Below, one piece after another: positions 51,601-63,840 of a DNA stretch of 64,000 nucleotides. The stretch is from positions 24,664,075 to 24,728,074 of the forward strand of contig NC_026658.2 of assembly GCF_000004075.3 (NCBI RefSeq). Direction: 5' to 3'. Under the pieces are notes generated by a model. That model saw only the letters and a list, made by a program, of their open reading frames with translations. It was not told where the DNA came from and searched no databases. The translations under genes were made by a program, and so were the position numbers. This stretch comes from Cucumis sativus. Its lineage: Eukaryota > Streptophyta > Magnoliopsida > Cucurbitales > Cucurbitaceae. Position 1 is the first letter of the stretch; every line of letters starts with the position of its first letter.

Positions 51601-52327
51601 ATTTGTGCGGAAGTCTAAAGATGATGTGCCGTACTCAGAGACCCTTGACAGTAGAAATGAAGCAGATTCAGTGAGAACTGCAGCTTTAATTTCTCAATAT
51701 GAGTATGAAGATGAGTATGATGACTCTTTTGATGATCTTGGTATTAGCATAGCAGAGACAGCTACAGAAGATAATGAAGACTTGGTAGGTCAAAGGCCAA
51801 GTTCCCATTTAAGTAGCTCAATGAATTCAACAAATGGAAGCTCAGCCCAAAATGCTCCCAACTCGAAGTGGGGATCTAGAAGAACACCACAGTACTACGT
51901 CAAGGATGGTAAGAATTATAGTTACAAAGTTGCAGGGTCAATTGCAGTTGCCAATTCTGATGAGGCATCGTTGGTAACTCAAGCTCAGAAAGAACTCATT
52001 TATGGACTTGGACGCGGAGGCAACTTACCCCTCGGTGCAGTAAAAAAACTGACAGAGTCTCAGCAGGATAGCCAACCTGATGTTTCTGCAGTAGACCCAA
52101 GAGATAATGTACGCAAGTCTTGGGGAAGAGGAAGGAGGGAAAGGGAAAGGGAAGGTGGAGCAGCTCCAGGCATGCCTGAAGGAGAAGGTAAACAACCAAA
52201 TGTGGCTGAGGTTTCAGACAGGGGGGGAAGAGGTGGAAACAGAGGCCGTGGAAGGAGAGGAGGCGGCGACCATCACAGGAAGGATAGAGCCATGAAAAAG
52301 CATTTTGCTGGATTGTCTGGTTTCTAA
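45624..52327 (+). CDS. ASCC2: CUE-domain protein, ASCC2 homologue with RGG-type tail
   Basis: Nine exons: 45624-46017, 46323-46482, 46587-46648, 47153-47247, 48261-48374, 49861-49926, 50117-50214, 50322-50740, 51132-52327. Phases agree throughout; 867 aa. The N-terminal half contains the ASCC2 core: FVNYLPQDEAVATGL, then ARAADSLSLKDHGV, LLDLPKLLDICAIYSHEN and a long helical stretch to about 470. The CUE domain, which binds ubiquitin, lies at about 513-560 (KICQIKDLFPEYGSGF, ACLVAYNQNPEEVIQRIL). The last 70 residues are Arg/Gly-rich (RGGRGGNRGRGRRGGGDHH) and end in MKKHFAGLSGF. In animals and yeast, ASCC2/Cue3 recognises ubiquitinated collided ribosomes or alkylation-damage sites together with the ASCC3/Slh1 helicase. 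By gene order it matches At1g27752. Introns 4 and 5 (1.0 and 1.5 kb) hold repeats and a decayed exon copy. It is convergent with SAT32. Confidence 0.92.
47489..47497. repeat. Left 9-bp target duplication of the MITE
   Basis: TATAATTTA, identical to 47756-47764 on the other side of the element. A 9-bp duplication is the Mutator superfamily length. Confidence 0.75.
47498..47755. mobile_element. Mutator-type MITE in intron 4 of the CUE gene
   Basis: A 258-bp non-coding element. The left end (GGGTAATTATAATTG) and the reverse complement of the right end (GGAATAATTGCAAATC) align over about 85 bases, sharing AAGTATATAGCAA and GCAAATATA-type words at matching distances. It therefore has long imperfect terminal inverted repeats. 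The exact 9-bp direct repeats on both sides complete the Mutator-like signature. The centre holds TAGTGATAGACTTTCATTA, a word group also seen in the related copies near 10741 and 63684. No transposase is present, so mobility would have required one elsewhere. Confidence 0.8.
47756..47764. repeat. Right 9-bp target duplication of the MITE
   Basis: TATAATTTA, directly after the right terminal inverted repeat, identical to the left copy. Confidence 0.75.
48112..48156 (+). pseudogene. Decayed partial duplicate of CUE-gene exon 5
   Basis: About 150 bases before the real exon 5 (48261), the sequence repeats its splice-acceptor context (ATTTTCCAG then GTCGAAAATG) and reads VENVLKSQQNILRR before a TAA at 48154-48156. 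The true exon reads VDNAIKSQPSIHQT. The preceding intron is also related: TAATGAAATGCAGTATGC near 48047 matches TAATGAAATGTTGTATGC near 48192. This is a local tandem duplication of intron end plus exon start that has since decayed. If spliced in, it would truncate the protein. Confidence 0.75.
48490..49100 (-). mobile_element. Antisense LINE 3' remnant in intron 5 of the CUE gene
   Basis: On the minus strand, bases about 49045-48990 read LCLQCIRALFWSIWREK, the same C-terminal LINE block as [14 protein letters not shown] in the 37-kb element. Further along the minus strand the sequence ends in CTTCTTATCATCAAAGAA and an A-rich stretch near 48490, like the tails of the other two LINEs. The 5' limit is unclear and may reach beyond 49300. 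No intact frame is left. Confidence 0.5.
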
Positions 52328-53244
52328 GTTATAATTTATCCGATCCACTGAATTCAGTTTTCAAATGGGATCTCTTAGTTTTATCGAAGACAGCTTCCCA
52401 ATCAGTTGAATAGAATGTCTTCAGCAAGAGGATGTAGCCGACACAAACTTTGTAGTTATTTTGTAATTTATACTCATCTCAAGTTTGGAAAGATGACTTT
52501 GTTCTGGCATTGGACTGGAGGTAAAACATGGAAAGTGAGGTTGAAGAGTAAGAGAGTAAGGGCATTCTAGCCTCCGCAACAGAAAGCTGACGATCCCATG
52601 TACAAATACGTAAACAGCTTCCATAGGTCCACTCTCTAAGCCGTGTTAGAATCTTAATTTTGTAGCTCTGAATAATTTAATCTGTAGTCGGTCGCTTTTC
52701 TGGGTAACATTTGGATACCATGTGGAAATTAGTTTTGAATTGAATAAAATTAAACTCGTAAAAGGAATTGATGAAATTAAAACCCCAAAAGATAAAAAAA
52801 AAAAAAAAAAAGAATGACTCACGCTAAACACGAAACTTCAACAGAGATTGATTAATACGAGTAATACAAAAGATGTGGGTTTAATACGAAACTCGGACAA
52901 TGCTTGTATTGAAACATGTAGATTAGTTACTATTAGAGGGCAGGCTCATTTTTAAACATGGCAATGACCTCTAGCCAAAAGTTCACAAAATAAACAGTCT
53001 AATAACGGTGAATTACATGCTATATGGAAATTAAGTGTGAATTGTCAACACTTACGAAGTGAGAGGGTACAGCATGAGAATATTGAACTGCGAGTAATCA
53101 TAATTCCTACTATTTTACAATCTTTGGAATATGATGATAATAGACAAAGAGAAAAAAGTGGAAGCTCGCCACCAGCCTCTCTTTAACAACACACCTCTCC
53201 TCAATATCTAAATTCAATTCAACAATTAAATAAAATTCTACATC
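52328..53244. other. Interval between convergent CUE and SAT32 genes
   Basis: About 0.9 kb that must hold the 3' UTRs and polyadenylation sites of both genes. Poly-A runs occur near 52794-52811. No further gene is seen. Confidence 0.6.
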
Positions 53245-56200
53245 TCACTCTCCCACGTTTACAGCATAGTGTCCAATGTTTCTTCCCTGCACACATAAAC
53301 GTGCAAAAGAATTATTCAAACGGAACAGAACATTATATATATATATATATATAATCCAAACAAATCTAGTTTTAGGCATGAGAGATTGTGTAGCACAAGA
53401 GGACAGCCATTACATAAGATTAGTAGTAGTAACATCTAGGTTAAAAAAGGAAGGAAAATGGCTTCCTAATCTCGTAATGTGCAGAAATTACCTCAACTAA
53501 CATTCGCTGCTTGTTCAAATGCTGAGTCCTTGCCTTATTGACAATTGAATTTGGTGACTTGAACATCCTCTGTAATTTTTTAAAAAAACGTTTATTAGAG
53601 GAAACAAGACTGCCATGCGCAAGGAATATAAATTACATATTAAAAAAAACACGTTCAACAATAAATAAATTAGTTAATAATTAATGCTCCACTAACTTTT
53701 TCGGCGGTTGATATCCGATGTTCGCTGTCCAAGGGAAACTTTTTCTTCGGAGTGAATCCAAAGACATCGTGAAGGAATTCGTTCTCCTAACAAAAAGAAA
53801 AGGAAAAAAATATGAGAATATTAGAAAGCTATTGATCACAGGAATTTTACCAGCAGATTAAGAATAAATTGACCTTGTAAAAGTAAAATGTGTGTTTAGA
53901 AGGCAAAAAAAAACTAACCTGCATATGCTTGACAAATCCACCCCCAAGAAAATGCTTTACAAAGTTCAACTGTAAGAATTTAGAGTTTTAGTGAAACAAA
54001 ATGAAAACGAAGAGTTTATACTGTATTCTTAGACAACGGAAAAGATGAAGGAACCTGAATCAATTGAGTCCATGTCGAAGTCTGCAACAGATCACCTCCA
54101 ATCTTCATTGAAGTTTCAGGACAATAACCATACTAACATTACAGAACAGATAATCAGATGAGACTAAAAAGAAAAAGACATAAAAATAAAAAAAATTAAA
54201 AAGAGATAAATATCGATCTTTGTGTACCTCAAAAAACTCCAAAATATCTCGAAATGTATTCCGCTGGGAGTTGAGATCTTTCTTAGCAGAACCCTTACCA
54301 CCAGCTTCCATCGAGAGGTTTTTTACTTGATTTAAGATTTTTCCCTTCAGTCCCTGTATATGTATAAACCATTCCCGCGGTTTACTTCCCTCTAGGGTGG
54401 AGCCATCAGTTGATCCTTTAGTTTCAGCAGAAAACTTCTCCAAAATGCCTATCTCAAAAATCAATGCCAGTGCTTCACCAGCAGCAATACGTACAGCACG
54501 GTCGTCTTTGTCTAAGAGACTTGATAAAAATGATATTGATCTGTATAATTGAGGTATAATAATTTCCTTTAGTCAACAATTCTACATGCATATATTGTCA
54601 AAATAAATGTCTTCGCTTCTTTATAGAAGGAAAATTAATAACTATACTATGCGGGTAAGGATTCTCCACACATTGATTTGGTTTTTATACTGTAGCACCT
54701 TCGATGTTCTCTTTGGAAAGAAAGAGTATTGGCCCATCAAGGGGAAAAATCATATCCAAGGACTAAAATATTGATGTCAGTCTCAAATACATTTCAATTA
54801 CAAGGATATATCCATATCAACAAATATATTTATAATTAATCCTAAAATCATTTACTTAACAGTTGGGTTGTTTTTACTTCCAAATTAAGTTATACTACAT
54901 ATTTTCAAATTGATCTTATCAAATATATATCTTCAAGACTGATAAGATGATTTTCCTTTTTAAGATTTACGTGTACTAGTAAAAACTAACTAAAATATTG
55001 ATTAATCCTCAATATCAATGTCAAACCATCCAATTCATGGATATACAATGGATACATTAATGTAGCAAAGGATATTTTTAATCCTTGATCACATAATATA
55101 GTAAGCTAACAAAACAAAAACACAGTACATTGTCATACAAAGGCGAACATTTCTTTACATATTTATTTACCAAATTTTCATAAAACTGTGAATATTTCTT
55201 TACTACCATATTAACACAATGGACTCCAGTGATGGTGTTACTTCAAAGTTCATGCCAGACATGCAAATTATGACATTGACCCATTAACAATCACATTCAA
55301 ATCAGTAGCAGAAGATCAGGTTTATTACAAAAAATAAAGGATAAGAAAAAGAATTAAAGGATAAAAAAAATAACTAAATAGTAAATTAACAGAAAAGAGG
55401 AAAGTGCATAACAAAAATTTACTAACTCTTGCCAATCTTTGGAATTAAGTTTCAACCCGTCCATAGTTGTAAGGACAAAAGACCATGAAGACACCATAGC
55501 TGTAATGATAGCTGCCGATTGCCTGACCGCAACTACCTATAAAATTTGAAAAGCAGACAACAAACCAACAACAGTTAAAATAGACATCCACATATTGATT
55601 TAAAAAGGGGGGAAGACAAAATGATACCAGAGAAAAGGCATGAGGGAATACATTTTGTCCTAGTTTGGGAATGACTACTTGCCACATGAGCTGTAGTGAC
55701 CGTTCAATTTCCTCTATGTCATTTCCACCAACAAAAGTGATAATTGCCAAGCATTCGAGCAGCTGTAGAAAATTGGTCATCCCATGCAAATCAGCCAAAT
55801 GAATATCATCATGTTATTTTGAATTTAAATATCAAATACCGATATCTTTGAGGACTCCGAGCCAGATTTGAGAGCTTGAGAAATTGAGGGAATTGATTCT
55901 GACAATATTTCCCGAGCATTGTCTCCCTCGCCCACAGTTAAAGCCAATAATCCTACAAAGTATGTATGATCATATAACTAGTTTGCATATGGATAAATAG
56001 TAATTGGGAAAGCTAATGTTATCGAACACCTACCAATTACATGAGAAGCCAAGGATATTTCCTTGCTGGATCCCTTTTTTATACAATTCAGACACTGGTG
56101 AAGCAGAGTAGCAAATCTGGCCAAAGGAAGAAAAAATGCAATCAATCAACATGCATATGCTTTATTCCTCTTCTTTTTCCTCAATAAGACCTAACATATA

Positions 56201-57491
56201 TCTCTATTAGCTGGATGATTGCATGAAAAAATGCATAACAAAAAAGGAGGGGAATTTAGTTTCATTTTCTTACATTGTGTTTAGCTAAATATTTAATTTA
56301 ATCAAACTTCACAAAAGAATGAAATGGTAAAATGATAAATTAGTGTCTAAATTATAGGTACAGGAGAAATTTGATTGGAAAACTGTCAAAATTCAATATC
56401 GCAATGCAATTGCGGCAATGAAATAGGTGAACACGCAGTAATTTTGGGTCCATCTATTAGTTGGTTTCCCTGAAAAATATTCTAATTCGAGTACAAAGGT
56501 GAAAACGGTTTCTTCTCAATACAAAATCTCTCTCAAATCTCTCATTTTTATCGTTCCCCCACTTAGAGCAGTTCTTTTATTGTAGCAGCAAAACTACATT
56601 ATACTCAATCCACAAAACTAATTACGTTGAACCAAGAAAATGAATGAAAGCAACACTGCGATCATTCAACTCTCAGGAGTAGTACCCGAGGAAAATCAAA
56701 GGAGACTATGCCAAGCAATAAACAAGAAAAACAGATTGAAAGAGTTGGAGCACGTACTTCTTTTCCACAAATTGATATTGCAAATTGTTGCCAAGATTTT
56801 CAACAATCGATGCCAGCGCTTTCTCTCTAGTTGAACCCCTGCATTGCAGAAGTCGAACATTCTTTATTCCAAATTTAAGAACTGCATAAGAAAGTTATAA
56901 ACTACAATGGGACGACAACAACAGCTGTGGCTACTAACGACAGGGCAAGTTGAATCAATTTTCATTCTCGAAGTTAAGAACAATTAGTATGAAAAATCGA
57001 TAAAGAACTGCAAGAATACCTCTTCTCGTATAAAGCATCAAGAGCTTGGTCAAGTAAAGTATCTTTGTCAAAATGAAAATCCTCAATCCCTACAACAGAC
57101 ATTCGATCGGACCGCATAGTCGAGGAAGAACTCACACTACTATCATCATCACTATCCACCGTTGGAGAATTTTTTCGCTGAGTTTTACCTGTCAGGACAA
57201 GACAACGTCAATCCCAAATCCTTGCAATCAAAATTTTCCAAAACGAAACATCAAAACTTCGTCGAGCTAATCACATAAGAATCCAACGATACACAATATT
57301 CCAGAATAACAATCAACACCGCCAAACAAATCTAACGAAAAGTCAAACCATATACAGATGATGAAAAGGAACAAAACTAAAGAAACACCATAAAAATTCA
57401 GCTCATAGAAGAAAAAAAAACAACAAAATAACATCGATTATCGATCAAACTGCAAAAAATAGAAAAGAAGGAAGAACTCACGTCTTCCCAT
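53245..57491 (-). CDS. SAT32: SAT32, interferon-related developmental regulator (IFRD) family protein
   Basis: Thirteen coding exons on the minus strand: 57491-57482, 57188-57020, 56838-56758, 56116-56034, 55952-55840, 55762-55652, 55536-55427, 54540-54228, 54132-54055, 53969-53919, 53786-53697, 53569-53492, 53286-53245. They join in phase to 442 aa, almost the length I recall for Arabidopsis SAT32. The N-terminus (MGRRKTQRKNSP) leads into an acidic Ser-rich stretch, then a helical ARM/HEAT-like IFRD domain (RGSTREKALASIVENL; DDRAVRIAAGEALALIFEIG; TFRDILEFFE) and the IFRD C-terminal block (ENEFLHDVFGFTPKKK; RMFKSPNSIVNKARTQ). The family are nuclear or cytosolic co-regulators; Arabidopsis SAT32 overexpression was reported to raise salt tolerance. 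The first coding exon is only 10 nt. A PRDM-like reading seems unlikely; family assignment is firm. Confidence 0.92.
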
Positions 57492-57880
57492 TAGAACAGA
57501 CCACGGTGGCTCCTCCCTCGAATAGACGTCAATTAGAATTACAAGGGTGCGTAAAAATCTGAGAACGAAAAAGCTTCGGAGAAAAAAGATGAACGAAATC
57601 TAAAGGAATTGAAACGAGAATCGAGCAAGACTTGGATGAATTGAAGGAAAATATCGCCATCAAAATTCTGGAATATAGGGGGAAGAATGGAGGAAAGGAA
57701 AGTTTGAAAGAAGAACAAATTAGGGATTTTATAGAAAGAAGAAAAATAAAAAGATATGACCTATTAGGTTCACGACCTTTAAAACGCTCAACGGTGCCAA
57801 AAGGGGCTCTCGTTTCTGCCGTGCTTATAACGAATATAGCAATTATTCAATTCGTGTGGTAACGAATATTCGCCGAAGCT
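57492..57880. other. SAT32 leader and core promoter
   Basis: Purine-rich on the plus strand, hence pyrimidine-rich in the SAT32 sense, as expected for its 5' UTR. No clear TATA box was identified, which fits a broadly expressed gene. Confidence 0.5.
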
Positions 57881-57897
57881 GTGGTTGCGTGTAGATG

Positions 57898-58010
57898 ATG
57901 ACGTGGATTTGACTCTCACCGTTGGATGAACGTTCGCGCCGCGTGAGCATGGACACGTGGCAGATGGTTTTAACATTATTACAACACGTGCTTTTCGTAT
58001 TTGACGCGTG
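57898..58010 (-). promoter_or_regulatory. ABRE/G-box cluster upstream of SAT32
   Basis: Within about 110 bases, 410-520 bases upstream of the SAT32 ATG, lie TGACGTGG (57899-57906), ACACGTGGC (57953-57961), CACGTG (57985-57990) and ACGCGT (58004-58009). ACGTGGC is the ABA-response element core bound by ABF-type bZIP factors, and paired ABREs are usually needed for ABA response. The motifs are seen directly; their use is inferred. Confidence 0.55.
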
Positions 58011-60492
58011 AGGGATACGCTGTTGTTGGGAGTGACTGTGGCGTGGCTGCGTACCGCTATATTGTAGGAACTGGATTTCAACCCATAACTTCCCAGCCCA
58101 AGATAATCGGCTTCAATCTCTCTACAAAATTATTTTGGGCTTCGACCATTTCAGCATCAGGCCCAAAATCACTTCAATTTAAGCTTAGATGACTTCGCCT
58201 CAGTAATTGAGTCTTGGTTTTATTACCCAACTCATTCAGTAGAAATATGGCTCAAAATTCACTTTTTAAGTATTTTTCCGATTTAATTGTAACCAGCTAA
58301 GAGTGAAGGGACTAAATCCTCACATGTCAAAATTCATAAACTAAATCATTACTCCTACAAAAGTTCAAGTAACAAAAAATGATATTTAATTTAGTACAAT
58401 AGTCAAACGTATATAACTTAAACCTCATTTAATGACCTTTTTTTCTCTTTTCACTTTTAGTTTTAAAATTTGACCTTGAATTTCTTCCTCCCTTAAAAAC
58501 TAGTTTAGTTTCTATTATTTAGTTAATAGTTCAATTATTTTACTTCAAAACAAAATGAGCAAACCACTTTAAAAGAATTAAAAAGAAAAAACCACGCATT
58601 AAATAGTTGTCAAACATTTAATAATAACTTGTTTAACAATGATTTATTAACTATGGTTTGATGGATTTATTTTTTTCGTACTCCATACACTAAATTAGTT
58701 AGTATTGAAGTCACAACCCATGTTATTAGTCATTACGGACAGAAAATATAGAAAGTTAGTTTTAAAACCATATATAAAAATAGGATAATAGTTACGAAAA
58801 ACAGTATACGATAACAAAGATTCCACCAACTGGTTTAAATTTTAAATGAAAATCTAAACTAACCCCTCATAATATTGAGAATAAACAATCCAAATATGTG
58901 AGAAGGAGCGGAGGAATAAATAGATCAAATAATAACAACAACAACAATAATAAAAGTTCACAAACGCAGACCTTATTTGAGACTGACAATCCAAACTGTC
59001 AAACTGTCAGAGGAAAGAAAAGAAAAAGAATAAATAGTTATTATGATTTTGAAATTATAAATCCATGATTGAGGATTAAAAGATGGAGAGGAATGGGCAA
59101 GCAATGTATAAGTAAATAATACACATCAAATTTATGTATGGTAGTGTCATCTGTCATGTGGTTGTCTCGGAGCAGTTGTATTTATCAGAAATAACCAACC
59201 AGCGCAAGGAGAAGGGGAAGCATTAGTGAAAAAAAATGGGCCATGGAAGCCCAAATTGGAGGGTGTAACTTTAGGTTTAGAGATGGGGAATTCCAAAATG
59301 AAGAGGCCCTCCATGTGCAGCACAGTTCCCCAGTGTATGGTTCGGGATCGGGAAGAAACAAGGGACCGACCGATCTGCAGGGGGCAGGGTGCAGTCAAAC
59401 CCTCGGAATTTGACTCATTGGGCTATGTCAGAACCATAACCAAAACCGTTTTTATTTTTCTTTTTAACAATAATCTTTCACTCTCGCCGACATCCACCTA
59501 ATCCCCACCAGTATTCCATTGATTTTGCTTCCACTTCATTTTTCATTTTCTTTTTTCTAAAAGAAAGCACATGGGAAGTGGCAGAGCAATGGAGGACGAG
59601 GAGGAAGTGGTGGATTGTGAAAGATATGCAAGAATTTTCCTTTTTTCCCTTAATTATATGCTTTATCATTACCAATAAACACAGATTTGGAGAGTTTTTC
59701 ATTTCAGGGATTTAGAAGGAGGAAAGAAGCATAAGGGCGCCATCGGCTGATTTATTGTGTGGCAATTCCCTGTCTTTCTGCTTCCTCTTCACTCCCATCG
59801 TTTTAATCAAACTGTTTCTCTTTTTACTTATGAAAACGACATTGTCCCACGAACGTAGTATCCACATCTACCCTGTCAATTTCATGGATAGATTCTTAAA
59901 CTATAAAATTGAAACTTCAATTTTAATTAAAAAATTCTACCTAATTTTAGAAGAATCTAACACTCCAATTATACATTTAAATATGTTTTAGCAAAAGCAA
60001 AAAAGAGTAAGATTTTTTTTTCCTCCAAATGAAGTTTTGTTCATATTGGATTAGATAGATGAATATTTAATGTTGATATGATCTCTGTTTGGAACCATTT
60101 AGTTGAAACACTTTCCTATTCTGTTTTACTATGATGTTATGTTATTGTTTGATAACTTTGTAGAGAGAAAAACTAGAAATTAATATGAAAATATTTTTTT
60201 ATCATCCAAGTGTTTAATTTATGGGTGATAAGATCAAAGATTTATTTACCATTCTTTTTTTATAGACATGACTGGTCAAATTATTCTTTATACCATGAAA
60301 AGTCTGTTGGTTTTGTAACATAGTCAAGGTTTCACTTTAGTACAACTTATATAATGTCAAATCAAGTTATATGTGGTCTTCAATTTCTTAACAATATATA
60401 TACATATGAAAAATAATCAATAAACAATAAAAATTCTAAATTCTTAAATAGATTAAATTTGTCTTTTCAAAAATAAATTTTCCTTAAAAGAG

Positions 60493-60556
60493 TGATATTA
60501 TCGATTTTTTAAAGCTTAAAAATAATGATATTATCGATTTTTTTTAAAGCTAAAAT
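60493..60556. repeat. Imperfect ~30-bp tandem duplication
   Basis: TGATATTATCGATTTTTT followed by AAAGCTTAAAA or TTAAAGCTAAAA occurs twice, starting at 60493 and 60526. The copies differ by indels in T and A runs. Confidence 0.7.
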
Positions 60557-62508
60557 GATCGTCTAATATTTTTGGAAAAAATAATCGTCACCACATTTTC
60601 ATTAATATTATTGTATATGAAGCTTTCAAATATAACATTAAAAGTAAATGAACTTAAAATATCTATTTATTAATTTACGAAAAAATACATTAAAAAAATG
60701 AATGAAACTTATAATATTTTTATATGTCTAATTTATACTTACAAAAGAGAATAAAAAATTATCAAAACCCTAATTTTTTACCAAAAAAGAGAGAAAACTA
60801 ACTATGATTTTAAAATTGTTAAAAATCATTAATTTTAGTCATATTCCAAATCCCTTTAAACTTATCTTTAACCGTGTAAAATCAATTTATTGTTTAATTG
60901 AGCACTTTCAAAAGCAACTATCAAATCATGAAAGAAAATTTAATCTTGAATGATTAACTATTTAAGACTCACTCCCAAAAGATGTTCCAAATGATATACT
61001 AACTGGAGGATCAAGCATTTATTTGATAGGTTGGCCAAGGAACGAGGGGCAAACAAAATGATGAACTAAAAAGTGTCTGTGGAACTAAAATGATGAAATA
61101 ATTTTAACAGTTCAAAAAATCACATCCAAACATGTAAAAAAGAAAAAGCATGGTTTCATGGTGAGTTTAACCACATTTAAAAATCACTTCAAAAGGCGTC
61201 ACAAATGAGATAGTAAAATGGAGGGGGAAGGAGGGAATGATTGAGAAAGGAGAAAGAAAAAATTGAATAGAGAGTCATTTCAATGCAGTGGTGAGAGGAA
61301 ACAAGATGCATGTGGGAATTGGCATATAATTTAAGTGTGTGAGAGTGTGTGTTCAGCAGTGGCAGCCAAAGTAGTGTGTGTTTGTGGTTGTGATCCTTTT
61401 GGAAAGGGAACCCCAACGCATTAGCTGGCTCTTCCAGTTTTATAGTACTTCGCCTCTCTAATTCTCTCAATGTATATATGCGCCAACAAGCCCCCAACTA
61501 CGCCTTTTTTCCTACCCTCCTTCCCATTCACCATCACATTTCCATTTCCTACACGCAATTCTTTAATTGCTCCTCTCACCTACCTTTAATTCCTAACATA
61601 TATGCTTCCTTCGTATATATCATTTTTTTTCTATATAGTATGTGTTTCACGTCATGTCAAATCGACAAATGTTTTGTTGTTGAACAGTTATCACGTACTA
61701 ATCGATTTATCTTATAAAATACATGGACATAGCATTTTTTAAGTACAACAAAGACTGATGGTTTGAATCATTTTTTTCTTTTTTTTTATCACTAGCACAT
61801 GCTACGTGGTCGATTGAGCTATGTTGACTTTAATAAGTGTAACATATATAGAATGTTGAATTATTTATAGAAGTTATTTAAACATTTTCAAGTTTTATAA
61901 TTGTACAAATTTAAATTTTAAAAATTGAATTCTCAATCTTAAATAATTGTACAAATTTTATAAATTTGAGGATTCAATTTTAAAATTTTGAAAGGTGTAT
62001 GAACTAAATTGTTAGTATCAAAAGTTTAATAACGATATTCAAGAGTGGTTGAATGATGTATACATGGGTTGAGACAGAAATCATAACAGCAATGAGAGCC
62101 TTTGCCTCCCACAAGGGGAAAGGGCCCAAAAGTAAGCCTCATCTTTATATCTCTATATTTAATAGATTCATATTCTTCTAATTCTCCTCCAGTTGGATCT
62201 TATAGCTAAAAATCAACGAATTTATTAAGCATTAAATTGGATTCTAAATCTTCACTAATTTCTCAAACAATTTGATGAATAAAAAAAACAAAAAATTAAA
62301 TATATTTATAAGAAGAAAATTTATCGACCTGTTAAACATACAATCAACCGCTTATGAATCTATTTACCGTGAAAGCTTCCATAAAAGGGTAGATTGTTTC
62401 GCTTGAAGAGAATCTTTTCTATGATAGACTTGACCATATCACGCATGACCAGACTCCGTAAGATCTAGTAGAATAGGTAAAAAAAATTAAAATTTAAAGA
62501 CAAGAAAT

Positions 62509-62582
62509 TGTAAAACTACTAAAAAATATATAACAAAATTTTAATAAACTGTAAAACTACTAAAAAAATATAACAAAATTTG
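62509..62582. repeat. Imperfect 33-bp direct repeat
   Basis: TGTAAAACTACTAAAAAA followed by a TATAACAAAATTT end occurs at 62509-62541 and 62550-62582, separated by eight bases. The word TATAACAAAATTT also recalls the MITE family of this window, so this may be an amplified MITE end. Confidence 0.7.
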
Positions 62583-63683
62583 AAACATAAGTGATTTAAT
62601 TTATTAAAAAATGATGAATAGTTTTTAAAATAGTTTAGTGTAGTTTGAAAGATAGAAATTGAATATATGAAAAAGTAGATGAGAAGGGACAAAAAGGAAA
62701 GGAATAGATTAAGAAATATGAGAATGGGTGGGTGCCAAATGCCAAATGGGTATCATTCAGGCTCGTGGGCCAACTTTGGAGTTCTCAAATGTGGTTCGTT
62801 GTTCGGTCAGAGCCATTTGGTATGGGATCTTCTTATTTTTCTTTTCATTCAATTATGGTATGAGACTCGATTCAAAATTTTAGAGTTTTCTCAAAAATCA
62901 ATTGGTTTAATATAATTTCCTTATAGTATGAAATTGTTTTTCTCTTTTCTTGGAAAAGACAATTTAACAACGTCAAATTATTTAGTTATATTCAATAAAT
63001 ATGTCATTACTCAACTAGCATAAAGTTAATAATCTCGTCAATATAAGTCTTGCGCCATTTAGATCAACAAACGAAAAACATTCAAACTATCCTAAAAATG
63101 CAAGGTAGTTCATTGTTACAAACATTGTATTCTCTCCATACGTAATAAATAACACCATATCATACAACTTTTTAGATATTACAACTTCATTTGATCGCCT
63201 CAATGCCTTGTTTTGTAATTCTACGAGATCACATTTCTAGATGACTTTGTTTAAGGACAACAAAAAACCAATGATTGCAAGAGTCAAGCTTAGATTAAAA
63301 CTTCTATCCAAATATTTGATTTTATATTTGAACGAGTATTAATGAAAAATCAAAGTTTCTCCGTACAAAATTTTAAACCAAACTCAAAATTTTGAAAATC
63401 AAAATGTAATATTAAAGAATGATAATTATAAACATTAGTTTAAAAGTTGAAGGGGAGGGGAAATGGAGGTATGAAAAAAGAATCTCATAAGGTGTTGGTT
63501 TCCATACTTTAGCTCTTTGGATCTCGTGTTATCTTCCACTCTTATTTAAATTAATCAAGTTAAAACCAATTGAATTATGCCATTAAAAAACCTAATTTCA
63601 TATGGGATGAAATTAGATTAATTATTTCTTTCTCCCGTGAAATATAGTTCCATATATTTTCAATTTGAAATTAGTATTACCGT

Positions 63684-63840
63684 TAATAATTAAGTTTATA
63701 ACAACATTTTAAAAATTTATAAATATAACAAAATCTATGATTAATGATATATGCTCAATCGTTAACTAACTTCTATCAATAACATATTTAGTAATTGACA
63801 TACTTCTATTAGCAACATAGAAACCATTACTAGGTTCATT
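63684..63840. repeat. Third degenerate copy of the MITE family
   Basis: TAATAATTAAGTTTATAACA, then AAATATAACAAAATCTATG, then ACTTCTATCAATAAC and ATACTTCTATTAGCAAC run in the order expected from the 47.5-kb element. Only part of the element is clear and no target duplication was identified. Confidence 0.45.

Noticed and set aside
59226..59501. Overlapping frames on both strands in a less AT-rich patch at 59.2-59.5 kb
   Set aside because: Neither translation resembles a known protein, and both strands are open because the patch is short and GC-balanced.
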